From contig NZ_CP016753.1 of NCBI RefSeq assembly GCF_002240055.1, forward strand, positions 1,798,001-1,862,000: a stretch of DNA of 64,000 nt. Direction: 5' to 3'. Under the pieces are notes generated by a model. It did not search any database. It worked only from the letters and a program-made list of their open reading frames with translations, and had not been told where the DNA came from. Made by a program: the position numbers and the translations under genes. Shown here in pieces: positions 63,983 to 64,000 of the stretch. This DNA is from Leptotrichia sp. oral taxon 498 (GTDB taxonomy: Bacteria; Fusobacteriota; Fusobacteriia; Fusobacteriales; Leptotrichiaceae). How positions within the stretch are numbered: the stretch's first letter is position 1; every line of letters starts with the position of its first letter.

Positions 63983-64000
63983 ACTAAAAAAGTCAAATAT

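Overview
The window is a very AT-rich chromosomal segment from a Gram-negative-type anaerobe, most likely Fusobacteriota and probably a Leptotrichia-like species. The grounds are base composition and codon use, CdiA/FhaB-type exoprotein remnants, an autotransporter-like passenger protein, paired AAA-ATPase/PD-(D/E)XK genes, and ATP-dependent PEP carboxykinase beside a sodium-pumping oxaloacetate decarboxylase. The genus is an inference. Housekeeping genes are intact and separated by accessory islands with many broken genes.

Layout. 1-6.4 kb: accessory region, all on the + strand, with a zeta-toxin-like kinase cut by the window edge, a lipoprotein, an AAA-ATPase/nuclease-fold gene, a frameshifted piece of a CdiA/FhaB exoprotein, orphan immunity-like genes and IS-end remnants. 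6.6-8.2 kb: gltX. 9.0-18.0 kb: a compact six-gene operon (PEP-utilising enzyme, BtaA-like DUF3419 transferase, dolichol-kinase/CDP-diglyceride-synthase-like membrane protein, GNAT-like protein, AMP-dependent ligase, UbiA-like prenyltransferase) that looks like an undescribed lipid or isoprenoid pathway. 18.1-26.7 kb: histidinol phosphatase, SDR, nnr, ribF, scpA, murJ and mscL. 26.7-28.4 kb: a second small toxin/immunity graveyard with a one-base-broken CdiA-CT-like tail. 28.7-34.2 kb: lepA, a DEDDh exonuclease and a PLD-helicase-DUF3427 protein. 34.3-36.7 kb: a frameshifted passenger protein and an orphan tyrosine recombinase.

37.2-43.2 kb: pckA, then oadA, oadG, a biotin carrier, oadB and birA. 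Together they can interconvert PEP and oxaloacetate, decarboxylate oxaloacetate with Na+ export, and biotinylate the carrier.

43.2-62.7 kb (minus strand): a scattered but complete histidine pathway: hisZ, hisG, hisD, hisC2, hisB2, hisC1, hisB1, hisH, hisA, hisF, hisIE, with the phosphatase at 18.1 kb. A block of exported-protein gene, hisC and hisB is duplicated, with a third broken remnant of the exported gene. Between hisB1 and hisH sits an accessory island holding an AlkD-like protein, a PLD-AAA+ fusion protein (candidate defence ATPase-nuclease) and a second AAA-ATPase/PD-(D/E)XK gene. 62.9-63.8 kb: a short, divergent FtsZ-like gene.

The two best candidates for undescribed biology are the six-gene operon at 8,986-17,961 and the PLD-AAA+ protein at 49,611-51,935. 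No rRNA, tRNA, CRISPR array or intact transposase was seen. Family assignments are by eye from motifs; no database search was run.
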